A stretch of 5,173 nucleotides of DNA from Gammaproteobacteria bacterium (GTDB lineage: Bacteria; Pseudomonadota; Gammaproteobacteria; Granulosicoccales; Granulosicoccaceae): assembly GCA_019634245.1 (NCBI GenBank), contig JAHQVR010000178.1, forward strand, positions 1 to 5,173, in the 5' to 3' direction. Below, piece by piece: positions 4,585-5,173 of the stretch. The notes below the pieces were generated by a model that saw only the letters and a program-made list of their open reading frames with translations, was not told the origin of the DNA and made no database searches. The position numbers and the translations under genes were made by a program. The stretch's first letter is position 1. Each line of letters starts with the position of its first letter.

Positions 4585-5173
4585 TTACCGGCTACGCAAT
4601 TTTCGGAGAATCTGTTCCGCCGCTTCGGCATTGATCGTTTTGTCGCTAATCAGTTGCTGAGCAACAGGTTCAATCTCATTGCCGGCAGCACCAGCGGCAA
4701 TAGCAACATTTTTAGCGTGTAAAGACATATGGCCACGCTGTATGCCTTCGGTTGCCAGCGCTTTCATTGCAGAGAAATTCTGCACTAAGCCTACTGAGGC
4801 GATAATACCACCGAGCTGAGCGGCAGATTTGATTTGCATGATTTCAAGGCACAGCTTTGCTGTTGCGTGAACTCGAGTAGCACCACCTACAATGCCAACT
4901 GGCATGGGCAGCTCTATGGTACCAATCAAATCACCTGCGTTATTTTTTTCCCAACGGGTTAATGCAGAGTAAGTACCGTTACGGGCAGCGTAAGCGTGAG
5001 CACCGGATTCAACTGCGCGAGTATCATTGCCTGTTGCAAGTACAACTGCCGATACACCGTTCATAATACCTTTATTGTGGGTGGTCGCACGATAAGGATC
5101 TGCGACAGCAAATGCACCAGCGCTGAGCATAGCATCACGGACATCAGCACCACCTACAATGCCAACTGGCATG
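4585..5173 (-). CDS. mvaA: Class II hydroxymethylglutaryl-CoA reductase, C-terminal part (5' end outside window)
   Basis: The 195 visible residues form the C-terminal part of a class II HMG-CoA reductase, which interconverts HMG-CoA and mevalonate with NAD(P)H. Recognised blocks are [15 protein letters not shown] (25-39) with the catalytic lysine K34, [17 protein letters not shown] (46-62) with the catalytic D50, [19 protein letters not shown] (84-102), and [17 protein letters not shown] (139-155) with the catalytic H148. The spacings K to D (16) and D to H (98) equal those of Pseudomonas mevalonii K267/D283/H381. About 233 N-terminal residues, including the catalytic glutamate, are missing. 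The direction in vivo (mevalonate synthesis or catabolism) cannot be told. Class II enzymes are uncommon in Gammaproteobacteria. The first nine residues (MPVGIVGGA) duplicate residues 90-98 exactly at DNA level and do not fit the family at that position, so residues before about 10 are doubtful. The gene lies 25 bp upstream of kefG in the same direction. Confidence 0.92.
   Translation of the reverse strand, partial: MPVGIVGGADVRDAMLSAGAFAVADPYRATTHNKGIMNGVSAVVLATGNDTRAVESGAHAYAARNGTYSALTRWEKNNAGDLIGTIELPMPVGIVGGATRVHATAKLCLEIMQIKSAAQLGGIIASVGLVQNFSAMKALATEGIQRGHMSLHAKNVAIAAGAAGNEIEPVAQQLISDKTINAEAAEQILRKLRSR
4879..4906. repeat. 28-bp direct repeat, internal copy (in its family-typical place)
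   Basis: Identical to 5146-5173. On the minus strand it encodes MPVGIVGGA within the expected [12 protein letters not shown] motif of class II HMG-CoA reductase, so this is the genuine copy. Confidence 0.9.
5146..5173. repeat. 28-bp direct repeat, terminal copy ending exactly at the window edge
   Basis: Exact copy of 4879-4906, offset by 267 bp (in frame), and flush with the last base of the window. Here it replaces the sequence expected just before the [19 protein letters not shown] block. A contig-end assembly join is the likeliest cause. Confidence 0.85.

Noticed and set aside
4035..4634. Plus-strand ORFs opposite kefG
   Set aside because: They are antisense to strongly conserved FMN-binding motifs and have no plausible ribosome site or family.

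Overview
The window looks like chromosomal DNA of a gammaproteobacterium, probably an aquatic or marine one. Three points suggest this: a kefG-kefB pair of the enterobacterial/marine type, a class II HMG-CoA reductase, and recombination sites resembling the VCR/attC sites of chromosomal integrons. The genus cannot be told from the sequence. Every gene I can support is on the minus strand, so transcription runs from high to low coordinates.

Right part (2021-5173): a compact, probably co-transcribed cluster. In order of transcription it holds the 3' part of a class II (bacterial) HMG-CoA reductase (4585-5173, cut by the window edge), a KefG/KefF-type flavodoxin-fold quinone oxidoreductase (3918-4559), and a KefB/KefC-type glutathione-gated K+/H+ antiporter (2021-3925). 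The gap between the first two is 25 bp and the last two overlap by 8 bp. KefG-type subunits activate Kef antiporters during electrophile stress, so this pair is functionally linked. The link of HMG-CoA reductase to it is positional only. The reductase fragment carries a suspicious exact 28-bp direct repeat, one copy of which lies flush with the window end.

Middle (1424-2020): no protein gene is visible. It holds a long attC-like inverted repeat (1494-1622), a candidate promoter with a perfect 12-bp palindrome filling its spacer (1454-1481), and about 400 bp of unassigned DNA behind kefB.

Left part (1-1500): best read as a small cluster of integron gene cassettes without a visible integrase (a CALIN-like array), all in the minus orientation. 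Each minus-strand ORF is followed by an imperfect palindrome of about 100 nt that ends in a GTT-containing core. Cassette A carries a two-domain DUF2314 plus DUF2185/Imm33-like protein (809-1423) and ends at the attC at 704-805. Cassette B carries a 91-residue two-TM zinc-ribbon-like membrane protein with a TTG start (327-602) and ends at the attC at 171-270. Cassette C begins there, and only the first 27 residues of its membrane-anchored product (1-81) fall inside the window. The cassettes probably represent mobile accessory genes, one of them an orphan polymorphic-toxin-type immunity gene, inserted next to a housekeeping kef locus.
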